A stretch of 64,000 bases of DNA, taken from NCBI GenBank assembly GCA_028277485.1, contig JANQGE010000057.1, positions 16,621 to 80,620 on the forward strand. The letters run 5' to 3'. Within the stretch, counting starts at the first letter, position 1. Each line of letters begins with the position of its first letter. The position numbers and the translations under genes were made by a program. Below the pieces are notes generated by a model. The model was not told where the DNA came from and did no database searches. It was given only the letters and a program-made list of their open reading frames with translations. Shown here piece after piece: positions 47,442-57,230 of this stretch. This stretch comes from Chlorobium sp. (lineage in GTDB: Bacteria; Bacteroidota; Chlorobiia; Chlorobiales; Chlorobiaceae).

Positions 47442-47481
47442 CAGTTTGTTTTTTTACAACTAACTAAAAAATCTATAACCA

Positions 47482-47907
47482 TTGGTTAAAATAAGACTTA
47501 GAAGAGCTGGAAGAAAAAAGCTGCCTTTTTACCAAATCGTGGCTGCCGATGCGCGCGCCCCGAGAGACGGTAAGTTCCTTGAGGTGATCGGTCACTACCA
47601 GCCGACGGCAAAGCCCCATGCAATTACAATAGACAAGGAGCGGACGGCTTACTGGCTCGGGGTCGGTGCGCAGCCGACAACAACCGTACGCAGTCTTATC
47701 CGTGCTACCGGTCTTCTGCATGAGCTGAACATGAAGCGCCGGGGCCGGAGTGATGAAGAGGTGACTGCTGAGATGGAAAAATGGCAGGCTCGTGAAACCG
47801 AAAGAAGACAAAAAAGGCTTGCGGTCAAAACACGTCGCCGTCAGGCGAAAAAAGCAGCAGAAACCCAGGAGCCGGCAGTTTCAGCCAAAGCGGAGGGTGA
47901 CGGGTAA
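47482..47907 (+). CDS. rpsP: 30S ribosomal protein S16
   Basis: A 141-residue small-subunit protein, starting at a TTG codon (47482) that gives the conserved [23 protein letters not shown]. No ATG or GTG gives this N-terminus. The C-terminal 45 residues are a basic then acidic extension ([23 protein letters not shown]) beyond the usual 80-90 residue protein, as seen in Bacteroidota/Chlorobiota. It is first of the rpsP-rimM-trmD-rplS operon. Confidence 0.96.
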   Translation: MVKIRLRRAGRKKLPFYQIVAADARAPRDGKFLEVIGHYQPTAKPHAITIDKERTAYWLGVGAQPTTTVRSLIRATGLLHELNMKRRGRSDEEVTAEMEKWQARETERRQKRLAVKTRRRQAKKAAETQEPAVSAKAEGDG

Positions 47908-47961
47908 GCTTTTGCCGTCAGGCTTGTGCTATATTCAAAACCGTTTTTTTGAAGTGTTCCT

Positions 47962-48471
47962 ATGAAGGAGGAGCTGTACCTGGCAGGCAGAATCCTTAAG
48001 CCGAAAGGCCTGAAGGGCGAAGTGAAGGTGTTGCCGGTTACGGATTTTCCTGAGAGTTTTCTTGACCGAAAGGTCTTTTATGTTGGGAAAACCGAGGAGG
48101 AGGCGATGTGCTGCCGGGTTCTCCACGCGGTTTTGCGCAAAGGGTTCGCTTATCTTCTTTTTTCGGGTATAAACAGCAGAGAGAAGGCAGAAGCAATAGC
48201 GGGACATAAGGTGTATGTGTCGGCTGATGAATTAATTCCGCTTTCTCCTGACAGGGCGTATCTTCATGAGTTGAGAGGTTTGAAGGTACTCAGTGAATCT
48301 CGCGAGGAGGTCGGTATCCTGAGTGACGTTCTGAAAATGCCGGCTCATGAGGTTTATGAGGTACAGTACGGCATACGCAGGGTTCTGATCCCTGCAATCG
48401 AGGAATTTGTTGAGGAGATTGATATAGAAAAAGGATATATGGTGCTCAAAAGGTTCGACGAGTTCCTGTAA
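47962..48471 (+). CDS. rimM: 16S rRNA maturation factor RimM
   Basis: A 169-residue protein that assists 30S assembly at the S19/head region. The N-terminal RimM barrel ([25 protein letters not shown]) is followed by a PRC-barrel domain with [23 protein letters not shown] and a [23 protein letters not shown]-terminus. The start ATG 47962 follows the AAGTGTTCCT leader. It is second in the ribosomal operon. Confidence 0.95.
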   Translation: MKEELYLAGRILKPKGLKGEVKVLPVTDFPESFLDRKVFYVGKTEEEAMCCRVLHAVLRKGFAYLLFSGINSREKAEAIAGHKVYVSADELIPLSPDRAYLHELRGLKVLSESREEVGILSDVLKMPAHEVYEVQYGIRRVLIPAIEEFVEEIDIEKGYMVLKRFDEFL

Positions 48472-48515
48472 ATCCCCGAGCTGTTCTTTTGCAATTTGTT
48501 GAAAAATCTCTGCTG

Positions 48516-49226
48516 ATGGCGCCGTTGCGGATTGATGTCATTTCGGTTATTCCCGGTTTTTTTGAATCGCCCCTCAACAAGGGGATATTCGGCATAGCCC
48601 GGAAAAAAGAGCTGGTCGATATACATGTTCATAATCTGCATGATTACGGTTTGGGCAGATACAAGCAGGTCGATGACACTCCTTTCGGAGGCGGTGCTGG
48701 GATGGTAATCAGGCCCGAACCGGTGTTTGCCTGTATTGAAAAGCTTTTGGCCGAAAGGTCTTACGACGCGGTGATTTTTATGACACCGGACGGCCGTAAA
48801 CTTGATCAGCCCACGGCAAACCGGCTTTCAGTAACGAAAAATCTGATTATATTGTGCGGCCATTATAAGGCCGTTGACGAAAGGGTCCGGAAAAAACTTG
48901 TCACCATGGAGTTGTCGGTTGGCGACATTGTGCTTTCAGGCGGTGAAATTCCAGCTCTGCTTTTAATGGATGCAGCAATAAGGCTTATTCCCGGCGCTCT
49001 GGGTGACAGTGAATCAGCCTTAACCGATTCGTTTCAGACAGGTATACTCGATTGCGAGTATTATACCCGGCCGGCTGAATTCAGGGGGATGCGTGTCCCC
49101 GATGTGCTGTTGTCGGGTCATCATAAAAAAATCGAAGAGTGGAAGAACAGGAATGCTCTGGAACGTACAGCGGAAAGGCGGCCTGACCTTCTTGACGGGG
49201 ATATAGAAGAGTTAAAGGAAAAATAA
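48516..49226 (+). CDS. trmD: tRNA (guanine-N1)-methyltransferase TrmD
   Basis: A 236-residue SPOUT methyltransferase that makes m1G37. It has [47 protein letters not shown] and the deep trefoil knot segment [23 protein letters not shown] 48516 gives the canonical N-terminus; the longer frame from TTG 48489 adds an unsupported MQFVEKSLL. It is third in the operon, followed 15 nt later by rplS. Confidence 0.96.
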   Translation: MAPLRIDVISVIPGFFESPLNKGIFGIARKKELVDIHVHNLHDYGLGRYKQVDDTPFGGGAGMVIRPEPVFACIEKLLAERSYDAVIFMTPDGRKLDQPTANRLSVTKNLIILCGHYKAVDERVRKKLVTMELSVGDIVLSGGEIPALLLMDAAIRLIPGALGDSESALTDSFQTGILDCEYYTRPAEFRGMRVPDVLLSGHHKKIEEWKNRNALERTAERRPDLLDGDIEELKEK

Positions 49227-49241
49227 AGAATAAACACTATC

Positions 49242-49607
49242 ATGGATCAGTTAATTCAGTTGGTCGAGGCAGCGCAGGAACGGAGCGACTTGCCGGAAAT
49301 TTATCCGGGAGATACGGTGAGAATGCAGATGAAAGTTATCGAAGGCGAGAAAGAGCGTCTGCAGGCTTTTGAAGGGGTCGTTATCAGTGAAAGAGGAACC
49401 GGCGCATCGAAAACCGTAACCGTTCGCAAGATTTCCAACGGCATCGGGGTCGAGCGTATAATTCCTTTGAACTCGCCGAACATTGAAAACATCAAGGTGC
49501 TGAGAAGCGGTAAGACCCGCCGTGCGAAACTGTTCTATCTCAGGAAGCGCACGGGTAAGGCGGCTTTGAAGGTCAAGGAGCGCAAGGCTGCGCCATCCTC
49601 AAATTGA
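49242..49607 (+). CDS. rplS: 50S ribosomal protein L19
   Basis: A 121-residue large-subunit protein at the 30S/50S interface. Family pattern: [36 protein letters not shown] sequence, [35 protein letters not shown]. It is the last gene of the rpsP operon. Its stop codon TGA (49605-49607) is immediately followed by a repeat element, and a hairpin terminator lies about 175 nt later. Confidence 0.96.
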   Translation: MDQLIQLVEAAQERSDLPEIYPGDTVRMQMKVIEGEKERLQAFEGVVISERGTGASKTVTVRKISNGIGVERIIPLNSPNIENIKVLRSGKTRRAKLFYLRKRTGKAALKVKERKAAPSSN

Positions 49608-49720
49608 GGGCATTCTCTGCGTTGTCGTGAGTCCGGGGTGTGTCGGGGTCAACTGCGGACATGCGGATTTCGGGCTCCGCTCGACGAAGCAATCGAGCAG
49701 TGGAGTACATAGAGGTGCCC
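49608..49720 (+). repeat. GGCACC palindromic element, directly after rplS
   Basis: A 113-bp degenerate copy, GGGCATTCTCTGCGTTGTCG...ACATAGAGGTGCCC. It starts on the base right after the rplS stop. The interior keeps GGATTTCGGGCTCCG and GACGAAGCAATC. Confidence 0.75.
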
Positions 49721-49782
49721 TTAAGACTCATCATACGGTTTAAAGAGTACCGTTGCGCAGTATTCGCAGATTGCGTACAATG

Positions 49783-49815
49783 AAAAAAGCCTGGCATGTG
49801 TCAGGCTCTTTTTTT
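49783..49815 (+). terminator. Intrinsic terminator after the rpsP-rplS operon
   Basis: AGCCTG (49788-49793) pairs with CAGGCT (49802-49807) around an 8-nt loop, preceded by an A tract and followed by CTTTTTTT. The A tract makes it able to work in either direction. Confidence 0.75.
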
Positions 49816-49888
49816 GCCGCCCGGCCCATCCGGCGGCAGGGCTTGCCGCGCGCGATTCTTTTTCCTTTTGAATGTTGACGTTAGCCTT

Positions 49889-50731
49889 ATGCTTGCAATC
49901 GGTGAATATACGCTGCAGACGCTTGATGTTCAGTATTTCAGCCTTGACGGCGGTTCAATTTTCGGAGTGGTCCCGAAGGTGCTGTGGGAGAAAATGATTG
50001 CTCCCGACCATCTCAACAGGGTCAGGCTGTCAATGCGGGTTCTGCTTATCAGGGGAAAGGGCAGGAACATTCTTGTCGACGCTGCAATGGGTACGGCCTG
50101 GAGTGAGAAGATGAAGCAGATATACGATCTGTCTGAATGGCGTCTGGACGAAGAACTGCAGCGTGCGGATCTGAAACGCCGGGATATCACGGATGTTGTT
50201 TTTACACACCTGCATTTCGATCACGTTGCGGGCGCATTCGAAGAAAGGGATGGCAGGCTTGTTTCGGTTTTTCCCAATGCCCGTTTTTACGTTCAGAGGA
50301 AGAACTACGAGGCAGCATCCCGGCCAAACATGAAGGAAAAGTCCAGTTATGTTTTCCCGTTTATTGAAGCTCTGGAAAAAAGCGGATCGATGGAACTGAT
50401 TGACGGTTGTGTCGAGTTATTGCCGGGGGTGGAGATGATTCTCCGCGGTAACGGGCATACGGCAGGGCATCAACTGGTCAGGATCACCGGAAATGACAAG
50501 ACGCTGGTTCATGGCGGCGATCTTATTCCATCATCGGCCCATCTTGCCGTTACGAGGGGGCTTGCTTTTGATATTGCTCCGCTCGAGGTGATCCGCGATA
50601 AAATTGCGTTGTTGAACGATCTGCTTGAAAAGCGTTGGCTGCTTTACTTTGCTCACGACCCGTTTATCGAGGCTGCGACAGTTCGCCGGGGTGAAAAGCA
50701 TGTTGTTGTCGATAAAATGGTGAAAGTGTGA
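49889..50731 (+). CDS. Metallo-beta-lactamase-fold hydrolase
   Basis: A 280-residue enzyme with the MBL zinc motif THLHFDH (about 107-113) and a His in GNGHTAGH (about 190-197). Further ligands are in HGGDLIPSS and FAHD. These are the features of lactonase/glyoxalase-II-like hydrolases. The start is ATG 49889; the longer frame from 49796 runs through the terminator. Cytoplasmic, no signal peptide. The substrate is not predictable from the sequence. Confidence 0.88.
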   Translation: MLAIGEYTLQTLDVQYFSLDGGSIFGVVPKVLWEKMIAPDHLNRVRLSMRVLLIRGKGRNILVDAAMGTAWSEKMKQIYDLSEWRLDEELQRADLKRRDITDVVFTHLHFDHVAGAFEERDGRLVSVFPNARFYVQRKNYEAASRPNMKEKSSYVFPFIEALEKSGSMELIDGCVELLPGVEMILRGNGHTAGHQLVRITGNDKTLVHGGDLIPSSAHLAVTRGLAFDIAPLEVIRDKIALLNDLLEKRWLLYFAHDPFIEAATVRRGEKHVVVDKMVKV

Positions 50732-50825
50732 AGTCGAAGCGTTAATCGTATTTGTAATTGGAAAGAACAGTGTCGCACGGAGGCTTGGGGTGGACAGGGG
50801 TGGAATTTTCGGAAAGGGATGTCGA

Positions 50826-51644
50826 ATGGGGCTCGATCAACAGCAGATACAGCGTTTTCAGGAGAAAGTTTTTGCTTTCTACCGTGAAAACAAGAGGCGG
50901 TTTCCCTGGAGAGAGACAACCGACCGTTACGCTGTCATGGTCAGTGAGATGATGCTTCAGCAGACACAGGCCGAGCGTGTTATCGACAAGTTTCTCTCAT
51001 GGCTGGATCGTTTTCCCGATATCCGTTCCCTTGCTGACGCATCATTGAAAGAGGTTTTGTTTTACTGGAGCGGACTCGGTTACAATGCCAGGGGGCAGCG
51101 CCTGCACCGTTGCGCAAAGATCATCGCCGTTGAATATTCATCGGTTGTGCCGCCGTCACCTGAAGAACTGATCAAGCTTCCGGGCATTGGTGTCTACTCA
51201 TCCCGTTCGATACCGATTTTTGCGGACAATCTTGATATTGCCGCTGTCGATACCAATATCAGGAGAATATGTATCCATGAGCTCGGATTACCCGAAACCA
51301 TCCGGGCGGGTGAATTGCTTGCCGTGGCAGGAGAAGTGCTTCCCCTTGGGAGAAGCCGTGACTGGCATAATGCGCTGATGGATTACGGTGCTCTGGTTCT
51401 GACCGGACGGCGAACCGGAATACGTGCGCTCACTCGACAGTCCAAATTCAAAGGGTCAAAACGGTGGTACAGGGGCAGAATCATCAGCGATCTTGTTGGC
51501 GTCGTGGATGGAATGGTTCTCGAGGAGTTTACCGAACGGTACGGTGAGCAGGTTGTTGCTGTTCTTGCCGAACTTGAGCAGGAAGGTCTTGTAGAGCGTT
51601 CTCCTGATGAAGCCCCCAATCCTTATTACAAAATCCCGGACTGA
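50826..51644 (+). CDS. MutY-like adenine DNA glycosylase without Fe-S cluster
   Basis: A 272-residue HhH-GPD glycosylase. The MutY signature [14 protein letters not shown] is at about 38-51. The helix-hairpin-helix [18 protein letters not shown] is followed by the catalytic Asp in AAVDTNIRR. The MutY-type Tyr (GVYSS) replaces the lysine of Nth-type lyases, so A-from-A:8-oxoG excision is the likely reaction. After [24 protein letters not shown], where MutY carries four cluster cysteines, there is no cysteine at all. The C-terminal NUDIX-like 8-oxoG recognition domain is also absent; a short winged-helix-like end ([17 protein letters not shown]) is present instead. ATG 50826 has GGAAAGG upstream. 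Confidence 0.82.
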   Translation: MGLDQQQIQRFQEKVFAFYRENKRRFPWRETTDRYAVMVSEMMLQQTQAERVIDKFLSWLDRFPDIRSLADASLKEVLFYWSGLGYNARGQRLHRCAKIIAVEYSSVVPPSPEELIKLPGIGVYSSRSIPIFADNLDIAAVDTNIRRICIHELGLPETIRAGELLAVAGEVLPLGRSRDWHNALMDYGALVLTGRRTGIRALTRQSKFKGSKRWYRGRIISDLVGVVDGMVLEEFTERYGEQVVAVLAELEQEGLVERSPDEAPNPYYKIPD

Positions 51645-51982
51645 CACTACGCCTGTTAAGCTGTTGATGTGTTGCATCGTTGATCATCTCGTACTTGGCG
51701 AAGCAGTGATCGTACTCATCGTCGAAAGAAACAGAAACGGTCGATACCGATTCCCCCCGTGAAATCAAACCGGATATTTCACAGGGGCGACGGCGAACCC
51801 CGAAAGAGAAGAGATGGACAAAATGTTTTTCCTTACAACGTGCAACTATGGTAACGAAACGCGAAGGAAGAGGATACTCTATTCGAAAGGATGCAGCCGA
51901 ACATGAGTCTGAAAGTAAATGCCGTCTGAACCCACGCTGAAAAACTTGAAGGTTTTGTTGCTGCCGTCAAGAGAGGGTGCGA
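51645..51982. other. Convergent spacer with a copy of the second repeat family
   Basis: A 338-bp gap between the MutY-like gene and the acyl-CoA synthetase (minus strand). No gene is seen. It contains the repeat copy at about 51700-51925 and GTACTCATCGTCGAAAG words. Confidence 0.5.
51700..51925 (+). repeat. Second repeat family, copy 3
   Basis: The 3' part (51783-51921, GGCGACGGCGAACCCCGAAAG ... GTGCAACTATGGTAACGAAACG ... AGTCTGAAAGTAAATGCC) is closely similar to 44590-44731. The 5' arm is different, carrying GGTCGATACCGATTCCCCC. Confidence 0.65.
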
Positions 51983-53812
51983 CTACTCCGAGTTGTAGAG
52001 TGAATTCATTGAGCTGAAAAGTGAATCGATCTCTTTTTCAAAGGTTTTGCTTATAGCTTTCCGTTTCAGTTTGAGTGTTGGTGTCATGTAGCCGTTTTCA
52101 ATGGTGAAAGGCTCTTTCATCAGCAGAAACTTCCTTACTTTTTCATGTGCGGCAAGCTGTCTCGATATGTTGCGCAGCAGCGATTCATATATCTTGCGGA
52201 TCTGCTTATGCTCAATGAGGTCGTTTCTCGCTGCGGCTGAGATCTGTTGTTCATCGGCAAAAGATTCCAGTTCGGAGAAATTGGGCACGATAAGGGCGAC
52301 AAGAAACGGTTTTTTCTCACCGACAACCATTACCTGGTCGACATACTTGTTTTCGGCGATCATCTGTTCGATGGGAAGGGGTGCGATGTTTTTACCCCCG
52401 GATGTTACGATAATATGTTTCTTTCTGTCTGTGATTTTCAGATATCCGTCTTCATCGAGCTCTCCTATGTCGCCTGTGTGGAACCAGCCGTCGTAGATGA
52501 CTTCACGGGTTGACTCCTCGTCATTCCAGTAGCCTTTCATGATATTCGGGCCGCGGAACAGTACCTCGCCATCACTGTCGATTGTAACGGTGACATTGTC
52601 AATGACGGGACCGACGGTTCCGAATTTGATCTTTTCAGGCCGGTTGACATTGGTGACCGGAGATGTTTCGGTAAGCCCGTACCCTTCAAGTATGGTGATG
52701 CCGAGAGCCTGGAAAAATTCCCCCACCTTCTGGGGAAGAGCCGCCCCGCCGGAAACAAAGTAACGAAGATGACCGCCGAACTTGCCACGGATCTTGGAGT
52801 AGACAAGCTTATCGGCGATTGCATGTTTCATGGAAAGTATCGCCGAAGGTTTTCCGGTCAGCAGTTTTTTGTGGTACTCGATTCCGGTTGCATGAGCCCA
52901 GTTGAAAATCTTTTGTTTTGCCGGGCTTTCATTTTCTATCTGTTTCAAAATGTTGGCTTTTATCCGGTCGAAAAGCCGCGGGACGGTAAAGATAATGGTG
53001 GGTTTGGCTTCGGTGATGTTCAATGATACGGTTTCAACGCTTTCTGCAAGATAAATCTGGGCGCCGCATGCAAAAAGCAGGTAGTAGCCTCCGGTTCTTT
53101 CATAGGCATGCGAGAGCGGCAGGAAGGAAAGACCCCTGTCCGATTGGTCGAGCTGTATGATTGTGGAACAGGATTTAACATTCTCGCAGATATTGCGGTG
53201 AGTCAGCATCACGCCCTTCGGCAGGCCGGTAGTACCGGAAGTATAGATGATCGTGGCAGTATCGTCGGGTTTGACCATCGTATAGCTTACATAATCGGGT
53301 GAGCTGTCAAGGATCGCACGACCGGTTTTTTTCGCGTCAGAGAGTTCCGTGACACCCTCGACCTTTTCATCAAGCCGGTTCATGGCGACGATGAACTCGA
53401 GATCCGGAAGATTCTGCCAGATGGAGAGCATCTTGCCCAGCTGGAGCATGTTGGAAACAATGACTGCCCGGGTTCCGGAGTCTTTGAGGATGTATTCTAT
53501 CTGATTGGGAGGCAGTGAAGGATAAAGCGGGACATCGACCGCCCCGATACTGAGGATTGCCATATCCGAAAGATACCAGCCGGGGCGGTTTTCCGAAAGG
53601 ATGGCCACACGATCTTTCGCCTCGATTCCTTTGTGTTTCAGGAAAGCCGCAAGGGCTGATACATCATCGCTAAGGGAGTCGTAGGAGACAGGTGTGTAGG
53701 TTCCGTTTGCCTTGCGGGCAACCGGGAATTTTTTTGGCTGACCTTTGTAGTGACGGAAAACGTGGGTGAAAAGTTCTGGTAGTGTCTGGAATTCAGGATA
53801 AATAAGGCTCAT
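51983..53812 (-). CDS. Long-chain acyl-CoA synthetase (AMP-forming)
   Basis: A 609-residue ANL-superfamily enzyme that activates fatty acids with ATP and CoA. Adenylation motifs: [22 protein letters not shown] (about 186-207), [24 protein letters not shown] (about 373-385), [38 protein letters not shown]. The C-terminal domain is complete. It stands alone on the minus strand, and the gap upstream is divergent to the DUF1801 gene. It resembles FadD/eukaryotic-type long-chain synthetases (about 600 residues). Confidence 0.94.
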   Translation of the reverse strand: MSLIYPEFQTLPELFTHVFRHYKGQPKKFPVARKANGTYTPVSYDSLSDDVSALAAFLKHKGIEAKDRVAILSENRPGWYLSDMAILSIGAVDVPLYPSLPPNQIEYILKDSGTRAVIVSNMLQLGKMLSIWQNLPDLEFIVAMNRLDEKVEGVTELSDAKKTGRAILDSSPDYVSYTMVKPDDTATIIYTSGTTGLPKGVMLTHRNICENVKSCSTIIQLDQSDRGLSFLPLSHAYERTGGYYLLFACGAQIYLAESVETVSLNITEAKPTIIFTVPRLFDRIKANILKQIENESPAKQKIFNWAHATGIEYHKKLLTGKPSAILSMKHAIADKLVYSKIRGKFGGHLRYFVSGGAALPQKVGEFFQALGITILEGYGLTETSPVTNVNRPEKIKFGTVGPVIDNVTVTIDSDGEVLFRGPNIMKGYWNDEESTREVIYDGWFHTGDIGELDEDGYLKITDRKKHIIVTSGGKNIAPLPIEQMIAENKYVDQVMVVGEKKPFLVALIVPNFSELESFADEQQISAAARNDLIEHKQIRKIYESLLRNISRQLAAHEKVRKFLLMKEPFTIENGYMTPTLKLKRKAISKTFEKEIDSLFSSMNSLYNSE

Positions 53813-54074
53813 AAAATACCTGGTTTAGAGCTATCGGATATTGGGTATCTCTATGTAATCTGTTCCGCATCCTCCCGACCAGTCGGGATGCCAGGTGGGC
53901 GGCAAAGAACAATGTGCGGTATAATGGCAGAGGTTAGACCAGCATGCCCCCAACAAAATATTTAACAATAGTTTGTTAGCTTTGCAAGTGATTGTTGCTC
54001 CAAGCCCTGATTTGGGTATCAAAGGCAAGCTTGCCGACGTTTATCTGGATGGCGTTTCGGAAACGCTCAATGAA

Positions 54075-54518
54075 ATGGGGCTTCAGCGGAAGATGAGGCG
54101 GCCAGGAGTGACCTTTGATGGGTTTTTGGTTGATGAAAAAATAGATTTATCACTATCAAAGGATATGGTACAATCTGAACACAATCTCGAAACGCACCTG
54201 CGGGATATAAGGGAACATTCATTTGAATTTTACGACGTGGTGCTCAGAATTCGATCACTTTTTCTGGGAACGAGCCCCGGTTTGACCGAAGCGGTCAAAT
54301 ACGGTGGGATTGTTTTCCTGAAGGAGAAGGAACTGGTCGGAGGGATTTTTGTCTATAAGGAACATGTCTCGGTGGAATTCAGCCATGGGGCGTCATTTCG
54401 TGATCCTGACGCATTGCTTCAAGGGAACGGGAAATACAGGAGACACATCAAACTGCATGACCTTGAAGAGGTCGAGGCGAAGCATGTGGCTGATTTTATA
54501 ACCCAGGCTTGCAGATAG
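54075..54518 (+). CDS. DUF1801-domain protein
   Basis: A 147-residue protein whose C-terminal 90 residues match the DUF1801 (YdhG/Fra-like) fold: LTEAVKYGGIVFLKEKELVGGIFVYKEHVSVEFSHGASF and the DPDALLQGNGKYRRHIKLHDLEEV region. The start is uncertain. A frame continues upstream to a TTG at 53973, ATG 54075 is used here, and ATG 54093 is possible. The region before the DUF1801 fold is hydrophilic. Function unknown; some relatives are described as iron-related chaperones, but nothing here tests that. Confidence 0.65.
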   Translation: MGLQRKMRRPGVTFDGFLVDEKIDLSLSKDMVQSEHNLETHLRDIREHSFEFYDVVLRIRSLFLGTSPGLTEAVKYGGIVFLKEKELVGGIFVYKEHVSVEFSHGASFRDPDALLQGNGKYRRHIKLHDLEEVEAKHVADFITQACR

Positions 54519-54530
54519 GAATTTGTGTTG

Positions 54531-54601
54531 AGGCGAAGAGCGGATTCGAACCGCTGTAAAAGGTTTTGCAGACCTCTGCCTAGCCACTCGGCCACTTCGC
54601 C
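54531..54601 (-). tRNA. tRNA-Cys (GCA)
   Basis: Reading the minus strand, GGCGAAG (acceptor 5' side) pairs with CTTCGCC. The D arm is GCCGAGTGGCTAGGC, the anticodon loop is CTGCAAA (anticodon GCA), and the T arm is GCGGTTCGAATCCGC. The length is 71 nt plus discriminator T, and CCA is not encoded. It lies between the DUF1801 gene and the ParA-type gene. Confidence 0.96.
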
Positions 54602-54686
54602 CTGTACCGGGAGGTAAATGTAGGTAAAAAGATAAATGAATACAAATGGGTTGTATTGATTTCAGGAGTCAATATATCGAGATTTT

Positions 54687-55430
54687 CTACTGCCCGATCT
54701 CATTAATCAACTCTTTCCATAGCTCCTGATACGCTATGGCTGCCGTTGCATTAGGGCGGACGGCATTGAGCGGGGCGCGGTAGATTCCCATTTTCTCGAC
54801 TTCCGAGTTGTAGGGTATGATCTGGCGCAGAAAACGTTTTTTCCCGCTGTATTTCTTAACGATCTCTCTGTGCATGGCCTTGCGGCGTTCGAACATGGTA
54901 AAAAATCCCTTGATTTTAGCGGTATCAAGCTTGCATTCCTTAAAGAAGTCAAGCAGCTGTTTGAAGGTCCGGAGTGAAAGGGTCGTCGGGATGAGAGGGA
55001 CGAGAATGATGTCCGAAGCCGTGAATACGCTTTCTGACAAAAGGGTGAGGTTTGGAGGACAGTCGAAAAAGATGAACGGATATTCCGTGTTCAGTTCACG
55101 GATGTTGTTTTTCAGTTTTTTTTGGGGTTTTTTCTCCTCCAGCAGTTCAATGTCCAGGTTTCTGTAGGAAAAATCGGCGGGAAGAAGATCGAGATTGTCG
55201 AAGTCCGTTCCCTTGATATTGTTGTATATCTTTGTGTCGCCTTTAAGAAATTTTTTGCTGCTGTACTTTTTGTTCGGAACAATACGGAAATAAAAGGAAC
55301 TTGCCCCCTGCGGGTCAAGGTCACAGATAAGCGTCGGCGGTTCGGTGATAGAGGATAGGTACGCCAGGTTTACTGCGGATGCGGTTTTTCCAACGCCGCC
55401 CTTGATGCTGTAGAGTGCGATGGTTTTCAT
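54687..55430 (-). CDS. ParA/MinD-type ATPase following a CHAD gene
   Basis: A 247-residue deviant-Walker ATPase. KGGVGKTAS near residue 11 carries the signature lysine. The switch Walker A' is [11 protein letters not shown], and Walker B is [10 protein letters not shown]. The start ATG 55430 places it 1 nt after the CHAD stop codon on the same strand; an upstream frame to 55496 lies within the CHAD gene. Such ATPases position plasmids, chromosomes, carboxysomes or chemoreceptors by gradients over the nucleoid or membrane. No parB or amphipathic MinD-like tail is visible. A cargo-positioning role with the CHAD protein is a hypothesis from gene order. Confidence 0.88.
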   Translation of the reverse strand: MKTIALYSIKGGVGKTASAVNLAYLSSITEPPTLICDLDPQGASSFYFRIVPNKKYSSKKFLKGDTKIYNNIKGTDFDNLDLLPADFSYRNLDIELLEEKKPQKKLKNNIRELNTEYPFIFFDCPPNLTLLSESVFTASDIILVPLIPTTLSLRTFKQLLDFFKECKLDTAKIKGFFTMFERRKAMHREIVKKYSGKKRFLRQIIPYNSEVEKMGIYRAPLNAVRPNATAAIAYQELWKELINEIGQ

Positions 55431-55431
55431 A

Positions 55432-56997
55432 TTAACGGTAATGGTTAAACAGCTCGTTGAGCAAATCTTCTGTTTCCTGTCTGTCAAAGGTATCAAATGC
55501 GTCGTGGAAATTCATCCGCACAGTTTCGCGCTCGTTGTAGAGAGCCGTTACCAGTCCTCCCAGTGAGGAAGCAAGAGGAATGTGGTCTGCTGCACACTCG
55601 ATGTTGGAGAGATAAGAATAGAGGTAGTTTTGCTGTACAGAAAGGTCGACGAAAACTCCGAGATTGTCCTGAAGAACTTTCAGCTGGCTGACTACTTTCT
55701 GGAGCGCTTTGGCCGGGAAAAGCGGGGCATAGAATTCCAGAAGGTAACGAAGTTTCTTGCAGTCGATGCGCAGGGCATGCAGTTCCGTATCGGTTGCTAC
55801 CCGGCTGATATCCCTGCCGTGCCGGATAACTCTTTTCCATGCTTTCTTGATCGAGGAAACCGCGACATTCGATGTTTTCCTCAACGCATTGGGGGTTGTG
55901 TCCGGTTCAGAAGGGATATCGTCATCGAGAAATGATTGCCACTCCTGCAGAAGCAGCCGGTAATGTTCCGAACGAAGGTATTTTGAAAATACCCTCAACT
56001 CTTCTTTATGCCGATTCCGGAGATCCATGAAGAAAGGATCCAGCGGTTCACGCATGGCTGGGGGGAGAAGATTTCTGAATCTTTCCGCCTGAAGCAGATA
56101 AACATCCTGGTCACGAAGGTTATTTGTCCGTTTGCCAAGCTCCATGAAAGCCCGTTTGTACCGGGAGAGTTCTTCGGGAGGGAAGATCCCCTTCAACTGG
56201 GCAAGGATCGAACGGGTCCTGCGTACGGCTACCCGGTAATCGTGAAGAAATTCGGTGTCGATATTCTTGGATATCCATGCCTCATTGGCATGAATGACCT
56301 CGAGCGGCGAGAGCAGCAGTTTCCGTGCGGAGTCCTGTATGGTTTTTTCCGGCTTGAGCGTGACGGACGGTTTTGATGAATAGCTTCCGGGGACAAGTCC
56401 GGCAGCATCAAGGATGGCGGTGTAAAAATTCCGGTAGGTGGTTTCCCCGGTGAAGGCGGGGTTCTGTGCCAGGCAGTCGGCAAGTTTTTCGAGCTCTTTC
56501 CTATAGCCTCTTACGGGGGTCAGCGTGATTACAGCAACGCTGTTTTGGGCTTTTTTGTGGTTTTGCGGTACGATCGAGCGTAGTTCAATAAATGCTACGG
56601 TTTTCTGGTTTTCATCGAGTGCGTGCCAGGTTTTTGTTGTTGTTTCAACCGAGCCAAGCTTGATGAAGGCCCTGAGTTTTGACAGGGTTTTAAGCGCTGA
56701 CGCTGTTTTTTCCTCGGCAATATCTTCCGGGAAAAAGCTCCGGGGAGTCTTTCTGAACGCAGAGGAATTTATGGCATTGCCGTTTTTCAGATCAAGAAGG
56801 CTTAATTGCTGACGGCATATAACGACAGCGGTTTTTTTGTTCCAGGCTTTCCAGTCAAAGGTATCATAGCAGTGAAAAAGCTCCCTTTTCAAAGGCTGAG
56901 CCTTGAAGGAAAAGGGGGTGTTCGGATACCTCAGAAACACGGGCAAGTCGAACGTATCTGATATGCTGAAAAATTCCGGTTCGATACTTGTTCTCAT
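55432..56997 (-). CDS. CHAD-domain protein with a degenerate CYTH-like N-terminus
   Basis: A 521-residue protein. The C-terminal roughly 300 residues form a CHAD domain, with the histidine/arginine helices [16 protein letters not shown] (near residue 260), [19 protein letters not shown] and [23 protein letters not shown] domains bind polyphosphate through basic surfaces and localise to polyphosphate granules. The first 200 residues resemble a CYTH/triphosphate-tunnel fold in places ([17 protein letters not shown]) but lack the ExExK motif, so catalysis is unlikely. ATG 56997 is preferred over a TTG at 57030. The ParA-type gene begins 1 nt after its stop, indicating one transcript. It lies in the same window as two phosphate transporters. 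Confidence 0.88.
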   Translation of the reverse strand: MRTSIEPEFFSISDTFDLPVFLRYPNTPFSFKAQPLKRELFHCYDTFDWKAWNKKTAVVICRQQLSLLDLKNGNAINSSAFRKTPRSFFPEDIAEEKTASALKTLSKLRAFIKLGSVETTTKTWHALDENQKTVAFIELRSIVPQNHKKAQNSVAVITLTPVRGYRKELEKLADCLAQNPAFTGETTYRNFYTAILDAAGLVPGSYSSKPSVTLKPEKTIQDSARKLLLSPLEVIHANEAWISKNIDTEFLHDYRVAVRRTRSILAQLKGIFPPEELSRYKRAFMELGKRTNNLRDQDVYLLQAERFRNLLPPAMREPLDPFFMDLRNRHKEELRVFSKYLRSEHYRLLLQEWQSFLDDDIPSEPDTTPNALRKTSNVAVSSIKKAWKRVIRHGRDISRVATDTELHALRIDCKKLRYLLEFYAPLFPAKALQKVVSQLKVLQDNLGVFVDLSVQQNYLYSYLSNIECAADHIPLASSLGGLVTALYNERETVRMNFHDAFDTFDRQETEDLLNELFNHYR

Positions 56998-57230
56998 AGG
57001 AAAAAAGAGATGGATAGCTGCTCGTGACAATAAAGATGCCCTTAATATACGTAATTGCTTCTTGTTACAGTGTGTTCTGAAAGGTCAATTGATAAAGGTG
57101 CCCTTGAATGGTTGATGAATCGTTCCGAACTTGCTCGATCGCTTTTAAAAAGGCTGGGTTTTTGTTAAGTTATGCCTTTCTAATTTTCACTTATCACAGC
57201 CTCTTTACAATCGGCATCAGACGTTGCCAT

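Noticed and set aside
54591..54686. Possible second small RNA next to tRNA-Cys
   Set aside because: No stem-loop or conserved sequence was found beyond the tRNA.
57108..57230. N-terminal extension of the BMP lipoprotein
   Set aside because: It would bury the signal peptide, and the first residues are unlike the family.
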